A DNA stretch of 40,504 bases from contig JAPPMM010000036.1 in NCBI GenBank assembly GCA_028819075.1, positions 1 to 40,504 of the forward strand. Reading direction: 5' to 3'. Origin of the DNA: Gammaproteobacteria bacterium. Lineage in GTDB: Bacteria > Gemmatimonadota > Gemmatimonadetes > Longimicrobiales > Gaopeijiaceae. The notes beneath the pieces were generated by a model. That model saw only the letters and a list, made by a program, of their open reading frames with translations. It ran no database searches and was not told where the DNA came from. A program made the translations under genes and the position numbers. This document shows, in pieces, positions 32,568 through 40,290 of this stretch (position 1 is the stretch's first letter; every line of letters begins with the position of its first letter).

Positions 32568-32625
32568 CATCGGGAAGCTAACCCGGGTACGGCCTTGCTG
32601 ACAGGCTGCGGGACGGGTGCCGCCC
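32568..32625 (+). repeat. ~60-bp direct repeat, copy 1
   Basis: Starting CATCGGGAAGC, this segment is shared with 35023-35084 in the same orientation; I count six substitutions and two short indels over about 62 positions. Weaker similarity (GCTCC..GGA) extends upstream. It contains a small stem GCCT/AGGC. This copy lies 21 bases from the 5' end of tRNA-Sec. It is not obviously a known riboswitch or IS end. Confidence 0.75.
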
Positions 32626-32670
32626 GCCCCCGCCTGACTCACGCGTGCCCAGCCACGGGATCGACGCCAA

Positions 32671-32689
32671 CCCTGACGTAACGTTAGGG
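32671..32689. repeat. 19-bp near-perfect palindrome
   Basis: CCCTGACGT (32671-32679) and ACGTTAGGG (32681-32689) are reverse complements at eight of nine positions around a central A. The ACGT-n-ACGT core recalls MerR-type operators. It lies 13 bases beyond the end of the ZrgA-like gene, so it could instead be a terminator hairpin (7-bp stem, 5-base loop). Confidence 0.5.
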
Positions 32690-32702
32690 TCGTCTCGCCA
32701 GC

Positions 32703-33392
32703 TCAGAACCGGAACGAGGCATCGGGTGCGACGCGACCGGCCGCCTCCCCCGCCGCAGTGAACACCGTCAGGTCCACCTGCACCACGTCGGGCAGGAGGT
32801 CCGCGAACCGCAGGCTCGCCGGTCCGAGGGGCTCACGGGAACAGGTGAGGGAGGCAAGGAGGTGCACGTCTTCGTGTTCCTGGGCCTCATCCTCTTCGTG
32901 CTCCTGGCCCTCTTCCTCGTCATGCTGGTGGTCCTCGCCGGCATCGTCGTGGTCCTCGCCGGCCTGGTCATGGTCCTCGCCGGCATGGTCACCCTCTACA
33001 CTTTCGGGCGCCTGCACCTCCGCCGAATCCAGCGCACAGATCGCCCCGTCCGGAAAGGCGATGAGACGAGCGCCACCGGTTCGGAGTCTGTCGAGGGCCT
33101 CCGCTGCGGTGGCCCGCTCCTGCGCCGAGCGGGGGGCGCGCTCGAAGCCGAACACGGATTCTGCGGGGAGGTGCAGGTCGACGGTGAGGCGGGTGCCGTC
33201 CACGGCCAGACCCAGTCGAGCGATGCCATGTTCGTGGGCCCCAACCGTCCCCAATCGTTCGCCCTCGACGAGCGGAGGACCGGGAAGCGACGAGGATGAA
33301 TCGCCGCATGCGACGCACAGCAGAAGACACGGGATCGTCCACCCGACATAAGGCGAGCGGACCTGGGGTCGATCGAGTGTGGGGTAGGTCAT
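32703..33392 (-). CDS. ZrgA-like (DUF2796) zinc-binding lipoprotein
   Basis: This 229-residue protein has a signal with Cys near residue 29 (LLCVACGD), then LGTVGAHEHGIARLGLAVDGTRLTVDLHLPAESVFGFERAP. The AHEHG motif and this domain are typical of DUF2796/ZrgA, a periplasmic zinc-binding protein of zinc uptake. The middle (about 133-180) is a low-complexity His/Asp/Glu tract with repeated AGEDHD units, likely a metal sponge. DLLPDVVQVDLTVFT and the end match the family's C-terminal part. The frame is open upstream to 33827, but the lipoprotein signal supports the ATG at 33390-33392. A 24-bp inverted repeat lies 48-71 bases upstream. Confidence 0.85.
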   Translation of the reverse strand: MTYPTLDRPQVRSPYVGWTIPCLLLCVACGDSSSSLPGPPLVEGERLGTVGAHEHGIARLGLAVDGTRLTVDLHLPAESVFGFERAPRSAQERATAAEALDRLRTGGARLIAFPDGAICALDSAEVQAPESVEGDHAGEDHDQAGEDHDDAGEDHQHDEEEGQEHEEDEAQEHEDVHLLASLTCSREPLGPASLRFADLLPDVVQVDLTVFTAAGEAAGRVAPDASFRF

Positions 33393-33439
33393 GGTGAGAG
33401 AACGGGTGCGGGTTGCGTCCGTACGGCGTAGGTCCATTA

Positions 33440-33463
33440 ATGATATCGTATTCTCGTTATCAT
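33440..33463. promoter_or_regulatory. 24-bp inverted repeat, putative Zur/Fur-family operator
   Basis: ATGATATCG (33440-33448) and CGTTATCAT (33455-33463) are reverse complements at eight of nine positions, separated by six bases, in an AT-rich island within very GC-rich DNA. The TGATA...TATCA arms resemble Fur/Zur-type boxes. It precedes the zinc-binding lipoprotein gene and lies about 195 bases from the divergent agmatinase start, so it could control one or both in response to zinc. The regulator identity is inferred only from context. Confidence 0.55.
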
Positions 33464-33467
33464 ATCT

Positions 33468-33502
33468 TGGTTCCCCGAAGGGCATCCTGGTTCCCGAAGG
33501 GC
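33468..33502. repeat. short tandem repeat in the divergent promoter region
   Basis: TGGTTCCCCGAAGGGC (33468-33483) is followed by TGGTTCCCGAAGGGC (33488-33502), a 20-base period with one base missing. Each unit contains a small dyad (TTCCC/GAAGGG-like). Its meaning is unknown; it borders the AT-rich operator. Confidence 0.55.
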
Positions 33503-33657
33503 GAGGACCTCTGTCTACGTCAGGATGGATCACGTTCAACGCGTGCGAGCTGCGAACTGGCGGGCGAACTCCGACCATCGTAGTCTGGCCGAACCGCAGG
33601 GTCCTGGAGGCAGGAGCCGTCGGGGCCCGGGAGCGCCGAATCGACGGAGCGTCAAAA

Positions 33658-34983
33658 ATGGGAGACAGTTCACCTCTTTCCCGCTCTGGTGCGGCGGGAC
33701 CGACGGCTTCGCTTACCAGCCTGTTCCTGCTCGCCGGCGCGCTGGTCCTTGTTGCCTGCGAGGCGTCGCCCGGGGAGTCCGGGGACGAAGCATCACCCGG
33801 AGCGGAAGCGGACGTCGCAGCCGCCACGGGCGACGCCGCCGATTCCGCCGCGCAGCAGGCGGACAGCGCCGCTCAGGAAGCCCCCGACCCCGAAGCCGCC
33901 ATCATCCGCCTCGACCCGAACGATCCAAACCTCGAGGTGTGGCGCGACCGCGACATCTCGGGTGACCCGCCCCGCGAACCGGGCCCGATCGAGGTCGGCT
34001 CGGTGCTGAGCTTCTTCGGGCTCCCCATCGCACGCACCATCGAGGACCTCGTCGCGGGCGAGGTCGAGGTGGCGTTCATGGGCGCGCCTGTGGACATGGG
34101 AGTCGGTTTCCGAGGCGCCGGCGAGGGTCCCAACGCGTTGCGCGCGATGCGGCGGAGCACCGGCAGCATGGAGACGATGATCAGCTGGCGCAGCGAGCTG
34201 ACGGCGGTCGACTACGGGAACGCCCCCATCGATCAGTTCAGCGTCGAGCGCAGCATGGAGCCGATCCGCCGGATGGTGCGGGAGATCGCCGAGACCGGCG
34301 CGATCCCGGTGATCATCGGGGGCGACCACTCAATCGAGTTTGCCAACGTAGCCGGGCTCGCGGACGTGTACGGCAAGGAGAACGTCGGCGTCATCCACTT
34401 CGACGCCCACTACGACGCCGGCGGGACGCGGATGGGCCACCTGATCTCGCACGCACAGCCCGTGCGCCGTCTGGTCGACGATGGCCACATCCTCGGCAGG
34501 AACTTCATCCAGGTGGGGCTGCGCGGCAGCTGGCCCGGGCCGGAGGGTTTCGAGTGGATGCGCGAGAACGAATTCCGGTACCACACCATGGCCGAGATCG
34601 ACCGCGACGGATGGGGCACGGTCATGCAGCGTGTTCTCGACGAGGCCAACGACGGGCCGGAGTACCTCCACGTCTCCTTCGATATCGATGTGATGGACCC
34701 GGCGTATACGTCCGGTACCGGCACACCCGTGCCCGGAGGCCTCACCCCGCGCGAAATCTTCCCCATGCTCCGCGGCCTCTGCTCCGAGAACAACCTGGTG
34801 GGCTTCGACCTGGTCGAACTCAACCCGCTGGTCGATCCGGGCTACACCACCGCCCTCAACGCCAAGCAGGTGGTGGACGAATGCCTCACCGGCGTCGCCC
34901 TGCGGAAGCTCGGGCTCGGCAATCGGGACTACCTGAGCCCGCTGACGAGCAGTGATGGGCGGCCCGGGGGAGTGGAGAGGTAG
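33658..34983 (+). CDS. agmatinase/arginase-family ureohydrolase predicted to be an exported lipoprotein
   Basis: The 441-residue protein begins with a lipoprotein signal (hydrophobic 19-33; lipobox LVAC, Cys34) and an Ala/Asp/Glu-rich linker to about 100, then the ureohydrolase domain. All six manganese ligands are visible: His224 in GGDHS, Asp249/His251/Asp253 in FDAHYDAG, and Asp342/Asp344 in SFDIDVMDP. Such enzymes hydrolyse agmatine, arginine or related guanidino compounds to urea and an amine; the exact substrate is unclear. Ureohydrolases are normally cytosolic, so the signal is unusual. The start at 33658 has GGAG eight bases upstream; the longer frame lacks a signal at its start. Confidence 0.88.
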   Translation: MGDSSPLSRSGAAGPTASLTSLFLLAGALVLVACEASPGESGDEASPGAEADVAAATGDAADSAAQQADSAAQEAPDPEAAIIRLDPNDPNLEVWRDRDISGDPPREPGPIEVGSVLSFFGLPIARTIEDLVAGEVEVAFMGAPVDMGVGFRGAGEGPNALRAMRRSTGSMETMISWRSELTAVDYGNAPIDQFSVERSMEPIRRMVREIAETGAIPVIIGGDHSIEFANVAGLADVYGKENVGVIHFDAHYDAGGTRMGHLISHAQPVRRLVDDGHILGRNFIQVGLRGSWPGPEGFEWMRENEFRYHTMAEIDRDGWGTVMQRVLDEANDGPEYLHVSFDIDVMDPAYTSGTGTPVPGGLTPREIFPMLRGLCSENNLVGFDLVELNPLVDPGYTTALNAKQVVDECLTGVALRKLGLGNRDYLSPLTSSDGRPGGVER

Positions 34984-35022
34984 CTGACCGCCCGAGTCGC
35001 TCCAGTGGATTGTGCACACGGG

Positions 35023-35084
35023 CATCGGGAAGCCAATCCGGGTACCGCCTTGCTGACAGGCTGACGGAGACGGGTGCTGTCCGC
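35023..35084 (+). repeat. ~60-bp direct repeat, copy 2
   Basis: This is the second copy of the sequence at 32568-32625, in the same orientation, located between the agmatinase-family gene and deoC. The two copies bracket a 2.4-kb segment containing exactly the ZrgA-like and ureohydrolase genes. The copy has GCCTTGCTGACAGGC, able to form a 4-bp hairpin. Confidence 0.75.
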
Positions 35085-35156
35085 ACCGTTGCCCCGCGAG
35101 CTGCCCCCTTCGCCGCCCGGGTAGCAGATCACCTCGTTCCGGGAATAACTTGGTGA

Positions 35157-36248
35157 ATGCCTGACGACATCACCCCCACCGGATCATCCGCCTTCGCCCG
35201 CAGAGGGCGCCGGTCGCCCGCGACCCCGGAAACCCGCGATGGGCGTCCGTCCGCGCGCGACGTCCCGGTGCCCTCGGACCAGACCGTGCATTCCGACCTC
35301 GCCCCCTGGAACCCGGGAACGCCGCTCGAGCTGGACTGGCTGCGCCACCAGCGCGTGAACCGGAGCGCTGCCGAGAGGCGCACCGCTTCCCTGGCCGGCC
35401 GCAGGAGCGTGAAGCGCGCGTGGCAGGCGGCCTGGCTCCTGCGCGCGGCGACCTGCATCGACCTCACCACCCTCGCGGGCGACGACACCCCCGGCCGTGT
35501 GCGCAGGCTGTGCGGCAAGGCCCGCAATCCCGTGCGGGCCGACCTGCTCGAAGCGGCGGGTGCGGCCGGGCTGCCCATCCAGGTCGCGTCGGTGTGCGTC
35601 TACCCGAGCATGGTGGCCACCGCGGTGGAAGCGCTTGCCGGGTCCGGCATCCCTGTGGCGGCCGTGGCGGCGGGCTTCCCCGCCGGCCAGACGCCCTTCC
35701 CCGAGCGGCTCGACGAGATCCGGACGGCCGTGGCGGCGGGCGCCTCCGAGATCGACATCGTCATCAGCCGCGAGCACGTCCTCCGCGGGCGCTGGGGCGA
35801 CCTCTACGACGAGGTCGGCGCCTTCCGCGAGGCGGCCCGGGGCGCGCACCTGAAGACCATCATCGCCACCGGCGAACTCGCGACCCTCAGCAACGTCGCG
35901 CGCGCGAGCCTGGTGTGCATGATGGCGGGAGCCGACTTCATCAAGACTTCCACGGGGAAGGAGAAGGTCAACGCCACCCTGCCCGTCGGCCTCACCATGG
36001 TGCGCCAGATCCGCGCCTGGCGCGAGCGCACCGGCTACCGCGTGGGCTTCAAGCCCGCGGGGGGCATCGGCACCGCGAAGCAGGCGCTGGTCTGGCTGGT
36101 GCTCATGCGCGAGGAGCTGGGCCCCCGCTGGATGCAGGCCGGGCTCTTCCGCTTCGGCGCCAGTTCCCTCCTGGGCGACATCGAACGCCAGATCGAGCAT
36201 CACGTCACGGGCCGCTATTCAGCCACCCATCGACATCCCATGGCCTGA
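35157..36248 (+). CDS. deoC: deoxyribose-phosphate aldolase, long animal-like type
   Basis: This 363-residue enzyme splits 2-deoxyribose-5-phosphate to glyceraldehyde-3-phosphate and acetaldehyde. Motifs include CIDLTTLAGDDTPGRVRRLCGKARNP, VASVCVYPSMV, VAAGFPAGQTPFPERLDEIRTAV, the Schiff-base Lys263 in GADFIKTSTGKEKVNAT, and GYRVGFKPAGGIGTAKQALVWLVL. These strings are closer to the long eukaryotic DERA sequences than to the ~250-residue bacterial forms. The first ~55 residues are poorly conserved and Pro/Arg-rich, so the true start could be downstream (for example near SDLAPWNPG). The gene is 14 bases before an ALDH that could oxidise the acetaldehyde. Confidence 0.92.
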   Translation: MPDDITPTGSSAFARRGRRSPATPETRDGRPSARDVPVPSDQTVHSDLAPWNPGTPLELDWLRHQRVNRSAAERRTASLAGRRSVKRAWQAAWLLRAATCIDLTTLAGDDTPGRVRRLCGKARNPVRADLLEAAGAAGLPIQVASVCVYPSMVATAVEALAGSGIPVAAVAAGFPAGQTPFPERLDEIRTAVAAGASEIDIVISREHVLRGRWGDLYDEVGAFREAARGAHLKTIIATGELATLSNVARASLVCMMAGADFIKTSTGKEKVNATLPVGLTMVRQIRAWRERTGYRVGFKPAGGIGTAKQALVWLVLMREELGPRWMQAGLFRFGASSLLGDIERQIEHHVTGRYSATHRHPMA

Positions 36249-36262
36249 GCGAGTCCCGCCAG

Positions 36263-38719
36263 ATGCCGCGAATCTCCGAGATCTTCGAAACCCTCGAATA
36301 CGGGCCCGCGCCCGAGAGCGCGGGGCGGGCGCAAGCGTGGCTCGACGAGCGCGGCCGCTCGTTCGGCCTGTTCATCGGCGGCGACTGGGTCGAAGGCGCG
36401 GGTGCGGAAGCGTTCGACACCGTCAACCCGGCGAACGGGACGGCGCTCGCGCGCATTGCACAAGGAGCCTCCGAGGATGTCGACCGAGCCGTGCGCGCCG
36501 CCCGCGCCGCGCAGGAGCCATGGGCGCGGCTCGGCGGTCACGCCCGCGCCCGCTTCCTCTACGCACTGGCCCGCCGCATCCACCGGCACGCGCGCCTCCT
36601 CTCGGTCCTGGAGACGCTGGACAACGGCAAACCCGTACGCGAATCGCGCGACATCGACATCCCCCTCGTGGTGCGCCACTTCTATCACCACGCGGGATGG
36701 GCGCAGTTGATGGATTCCGAATTCCCGGACCAGGTGCCCGTGGGCGTCGGCGGCCAGATCATCCCCTGGAACTTCCCGCTGCTGATGCTGGCGTGGAAGA
36801 TCGCGCCCGCGCTGGCCACCGGGAACACGGTGGTGCTCAAGCCCGCCGAGTTCACGCCCCTCACCGCCCTGCTCTTCGCCGAGATCTGCCGGGAGACAGA
36901 GCTGCCCCCCGGAGTCGTGAACGTGGTGACGGGCGACGGCCGCACCGGTGCCGCCCTGGTGGCGCATCCCGACGTCGACAAGATCGCCTTCACCGGATCC
37001 ACGGAGGTGGGGCGCCTCATCCGCAGCCGGACGGCGGGCAGCGGCAAGCGTCTTTCGCTCGAGCTGGGGGGCAAATCGCCCTTCGTCGTATACGAGGACG
37101 CCGACCTGGACGGCGTGGTCGAGGGAGTCGTCGACGCCATCTGGTTCAACCAGGGACAGGTGTGCTGCGCGGGTTCGCGCATTCTGGTTCAGGAGGGCGT
37201 CGCGGAGGCGCTGGAGCGCAAGCTCAAGGCGCGCATGGAGATGCTGCGCATGGGCGATCCGCTGGACAAGGCGGTGGACATGGGCGCCATCATCGCGCCC
37301 GTACAGCTCGAGAAGATCCGTCGGCTGGTGGACCGGGGCCGGCGGGATGGCGCCGACATCTGGCAGCCGTCTTGGAGCACGCCCGCGGAGGGGTACTTCT
37401 ATCCGCCGACGCTGTGCACCCGGGTCGCGCCCGCGTCCGCCATCGCGCAGATCGAGATCTTCGGGCCGGTGGTGGTGATGATGACCTTCCGCACGCCGGA
37501 GGAGTCGGTTCGGCTCGCCAACGACACCCGCTACGGGCTCGCCGCCAGCATCTGGAGCGAGAACATCAACCTGGCGCTGGATATCGCGCCGAAGGTGAAG
37601 GCGGGCACGGTGTGGATCAACTGCACCAACGTCTTCGACGCGGCCTCCGGGTTCGGTGGCTACCGCGAGAGCGGCTTCGGGCGCGAGGGTGGACGCGAGG
37701 GGCTCCACGAGTACCTGCGGCCCGCGTGGCAGGCGCGCGACGGGGCATCGACAAGGGAGAACGTCCGTAAGGTCGTGCAAAAGGTCGCGGGTGAGTCCGT
37801 TTCATCGGATGATGGGCGGCCGGGCGTACCGCCGGAAGACGACGAGTCACCCCTTGCGGGCGACGCGATGCCGCGGGTGGACCGAACCATCAGAATGTAC
37901 ATCGGGGGACGCCAGACTCGTCCCGACGGCGGCTACACGATGCTTGTCCCCGGGGCCTCGGGCGAGGTGGTGGGGGAAGTGGGCCGCGGCAACCGCAAGG
38001 ACATCCGCAACGCGGTCGAGGCGGCGAGGCTCGCCGGCGGATGGGCCGACCGCACCGCCCACAACCGCGCGCAGATCCTCTACTTCATCGCGGAGAACCT
38101 CGCCGTGCGCGCATCGGAGTTCGCCGCCCGCATCCGGTCACTCACCGGGCAGAGCGCCGACCGCGCGTCCGCGGAGGTCGATCTCTCGATCCGGCGGCTC
38201 TTCAGCTATGCGGCGCACGCGGACAAGTGGGACGGGCACGTCCACCGCACGCCCTACCGGAACGTCACCCTCGCCATGCCGGAGAGCCTGGGGGTGGTCG
38301 CCATCGTGTGCCCGCAGCGAAACCCGCTGCTGGGTTTCGTCTCGCTGATCACGCCCGCCATCGCAACCGGCAACACCGTGGTCGCCGTTCCCTCCGAGCG
38401 CTGGCCGCTCTCTGCCACCGACCTCTGCCAGGTGCTGGACACCTCCGACCTGCCCGGCGGGGTGGTCAACGTCGTCACGGGCGAGCATGTCGAACTGGCG
38501 CCAGTGCTGGCCGCGCACGACGACGTGGACGCCATCTGGTACTTCGGCGCGGATACCGGGGTGGAGGAGGTCGAGCGCCTCTCCACGGGAAACATGAAGC
38601 AGACCTGGACGGAGACCGGCCTCCAGCGGCGATGGCGGGCGCGCGAGCAGGGGGAAGGCGACGAATTCCTGCGCCGGGCGACGCAGGTCAAGAACATCTG
38701 GATACCCTACGGGGAATAG
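36263..38719 (+). CDS. ALDH16-type two-domain aldehyde dehydrogenase
   Basis: The 818-residue protein carries two ALDH units. Domain 1 (about 30-490) is complete: FIGGDWVEG, IIPWNFPLLMLAWKIAPALATGNTVVLKPAE, the general-base Glu267 in ELGGKSP and the nucleophile Cys301 in GQVCCAGSR. Domain 2 (about 535-818) restarts with MYIGGRQTRPDGG and has QRNPLLGFVSLITPAIATGNTVVAVPSE, but the ELGGK region reads WTETGLQRR and there is no catalytic Cys. This active-plus-degenerate layout is that of ALDH16, found in vertebrates and some bacteria. It directly follows deoC, so acetaldehyde from deoxyribose breakdown is a likely substrate. The frame is open upstream, but homology starts at 36263. Confidence 0.92.
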   Translation: MPRISEIFETLEYGPAPESAGRAQAWLDERGRSFGLFIGGDWVEGAGAEAFDTVNPANGTALARIAQGASEDVDRAVRAARAAQEPWARLGGHARARFLYALARRIHRHARLLSVLETLDNGKPVRESRDIDIPLVVRHFYHHAGWAQLMDSEFPDQVPVGVGGQIIPWNFPLLMLAWKIAPALATGNTVVLKPAEFTPLTALLFAEICRETELPPGVVNVVTGDGRTGAALVAHPDVDKIAFTGSTEVGRLIRSRTAGSGKRLSLELGGKSPFVVYEDADLDGVVEGVVDAIWFNQGQVCCAGSRILVQEGVAEALERKLKARMEMLRMGDPLDKAVDMGAIIAPVQLEKIRRLVDRGRRDGADIWQPSWSTPAEGYFYPPTLCTRVAPASAIAQIEIFGPVVVMMTFRTPEESVRLANDTRYGLAASIWSENINLALDIAPKVKAGTVWINCTNVFDAASGFGGYRESGFGREGGREGLHEYLRPAWQARDGASTRENVRKVVQKVAGESVSSDDGRPGVPPEDDESPLAGDAMPRVDRTIRMYIGGRQTRPDGGYTMLVPGASGEVVGEVGRGNRKDIRNAVEAARLAGGWADRTAHNRAQILYFIAENLAVRASEFAARIRSLTGQSADRASAEVDLSIRRLFSYAAHADKWDGHVHRTPYRNVTLAMPESLGVVAIVCPQRNPLLGFVSLITPAIATGNTVVAVPSERWPLSATDLCQVLDTSDLPGGVVNVVTGEHVELAPVLAAHDDVDAIWYFGADTGVEEVERLSTGNMKQTWTETGLQRRWRAREQGEGDEFLRRATQVKNIWIPYGE

Positions 38720-38744
38720 GCGCTTCCCTCCGCGTCCCGGGCAG

Positions 38745-38762
38745 TCCCATCGAGCCATGGGA
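38745..38762 (+). terminator. hairpin downstream of the ALDH16 gene
   Basis: TCCCAT (38745-38750) and ATGGGA (38757-38762) pair around a 6-base loop, 26 bases after the stop. A second short stem GGAC/GTCC follows at about 38,765. No T-tract follows, so the terminator call is tentative. Confidence 0.4.
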
Positions 38763-38874
38763 GCGGACACCGAAAGTCCAGTATCATCCATAGGCGTCCT
38801 TAGAGTTCCGTAACAATCTGTATTTCAACACGTTAGATAGAGTGCCGCCCACTCTCGTCCGCCGGTTACTTCCC

Positions 38875-38903
38875 TTGCGATCCACTGCCATCCCGGCTAC
38901 GAT
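38875..38903 (+). promoter_or_regulatory. sigma-70-like promoter for the P4-type integrase
   Basis: TTGCGA (38875-38880) and TACGAT (38898-38903) are separated by exactly 17 bases. Transcription would begin near 38,909-38,911, at the integrase ATG (38910), so the mRNA would be leaderless. No well-spaced Shine-Dalgarno sequence is present. Confidence 0.6.
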
Positions 38904-38909
38904 TAGGGA

Positions 38910-40130
38910 ATGAATAATGTTACCAGCACCCGCCCCCAGCGCCGCCGAGGCAAGCCCAGGGGCCGCCATCCCCACAACCGGCTGTCCGCCGCCTTCGTGC
39001 GCTCCGCTCCGCCCGGTCGCCACTGCGACGGAAACGGGCTCTACCTGTACGTCAAGAAGGCCGGGACCCGGAGTTGGATCCAAAGGCTCGTGGTCCGGGG
39101 CCGCAAGCGCGAGATCGGTCTCGGCAGCGTCGTCCTCGTCTCGCTGGCCGAGGCCCGCGAGCAGGCGCTGGCGAACCGGAAGCTGGCCCGCGCGGGCGGC
39201 GATCCCCTGGCCGAGAAGCGCCGGTCCATCGGCGTCCCCACCTTCGCCGAGGCCGCCGTGCGCGTCATCGAGCAGAAGCGCGGCGGGTGGCGCAGCGCGA
39301 AGACCCCGAGGTTGTGGACCCGCTCGCTGGAGATGTATGCCTTCGGACGACTTGGGAAGCTGCCGGTCTCCGAGATCACCAGCGCCGACGTGCTGGAAAC
39401 GCTCTCCCCGATCTGGCACGCGAGGCCGAAGGTCGCCCGCTCCGTCCGCCTGCGCATCCGGACCGTGCTGGAGTGGGCCGTCGCCATGGACTGGCGCACG
39501 GACAACCCCTGCGACCGGCTCCTGCCGGTGCTTGGCCCCCAGCACGATGTCGTCACCCACCGGAAGGCCCTGCCTCACGGCGAGGTATCGGCGGCTATCG
39601 CGAAAGTGCGGGCGGCGAAGCCGGGGAAAGTGGACACGCTGGCGTTCGAGTTCCTGGTCCTGACGGCGGCACGGGGCGGCGAGGTCCGCGGGGCGGTGTG
39701 GAGCGAGATCGACCAAGGTGCGGGCGTGTGGACGATTCCGGCAAGCCGGACGAAGACGGCGAAGGAGCACCGGGTGCCGCTGTCCGGGCGGGCGCTGGAG
39801 GTGCTTGACGGGGCGCGGCAGCTCGGCGATGGGGCGAGTCCGATCGTGTTCGTCAACGAGCGCGGCAAGCCGCTGACCCGCAAGCGGCCGGGGCGGTTGC
39901 TCCTGAGCTGCGGGATCTCGGCGGTGCCTCATGGGTTCCGGTCCAGCTTCCGTGACTGGGCCGCCGAGAAGACCGATCACCCAAGGGAGGTCGTCGAGGC
40001 GGCGCTGGCCCATGTCGTTCAGAACAAGGTCGAGGCGGCGTACATGCGGACCGATCTGTTCGAGCGGAGGCGTCGGCTCATGGAAGATTGGGCCGAGTAT
40101 CTCGCGGGGAAAGCGAGAAACGGGGCCTGA
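38910..40130 (+). CDS. P4-type tyrosine integrase of a second genomic island
   Basis: This 406-residue integrase has the DUF4102-type N-terminus (LYLYVKKAGTRSWIQRLVVRGRKREIGLGSVVLVSLAEAREQALANRKL), a SAM-like domain and the catalytic residues Arg255 (TAARGGEVRG), His341/Arg344 (HGFRSSFRDWA), His368 (LAHVVQN) and Tyr378 (AAYMRTD). This is the P4/IntS class that inserts islands into tRNA or other sites. The sequence left of it is host (ALDH16 ends 190 bases earlier), so the island extends to the right. No tRNA lies at this border, so its attachment site is unclear. Confidence 0.93.
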   Translation: MNNVTSTRPQRRRGKPRGRHPHNRLSAAFVRSAPPGRHCDGNGLYLYVKKAGTRSWIQRLVVRGRKREIGLGSVVLVSLAEAREQALANRKLARAGGDPLAEKRRSIGVPTFAEAAVRVIEQKRGGWRSAKTPRLWTRSLEMYAFGRLGKLPVSEITSADVLETLSPIWHARPKVARSVRLRIRTVLEWAVAMDWRTDNPCDRLLPVLGPQHDVVTHRKALPHGEVSAAIAKVRAAKPGKVDTLAFEFLVLTAARGGEVRGAVWSEIDQGAGVWTIPASRTKTAKEHRVPLSGRALEVLDGARQLGDGASPIVFVNERGKPLTRKRPGRLLLSCGISAVPHGFRSSFRDWAAEKTDHPREVVEAALAHVVQNKVEAAYMRTDLFERRRRLMEDWAEYLAGKARNGA

Positions 40131-40290
40131 CCCCGCAACCGGCGCTCGGAAGCCGTTTCCGGCCGATCCAAGGGCTTTTCGGGTGATATACGGGCCACAG
40201 GATGGCCTCTAACGCACGATCTCGGGTCTCCGAGGGGTACGGTAGGCCGAAAACCGGGCGCTCGGCAGAGCGTGGCGCAGTCCCGAGGAG
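40131..40290. other. spacer after the second integrase
   Basis: This stretch has two small hairpins near the integrase stop (CGGGG/CCCCG across the stop; CGGAA/TTCCG at about 40,150-40,164) and one CGCTC/GAGCG stem at 40259-40272. These may act in transcription termination. I see no gene in it. Confidence 0.4.

Noticed and set aside
32780-33010. CRISPR-like or regulatory tandem repeat
   Set aside because: The repeated units are in frame within the ZrgA-like gene and encode AGEDHD segments; there are no unique spacers.
32568-35084. Cobalamin or other known riboswitch in the repeat copies
   Set aside because: A GGGAAGC-like string recalls part of the cobalamin element, but the other conserved boxes are missing and the copies do not both precede suitable genes.
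38720-38909. tRNA or tmRNA remnant as target of the second integrase
   Set aside because: I looked for T-arm and acceptor-like sequence on both strands and found none in this spacer.
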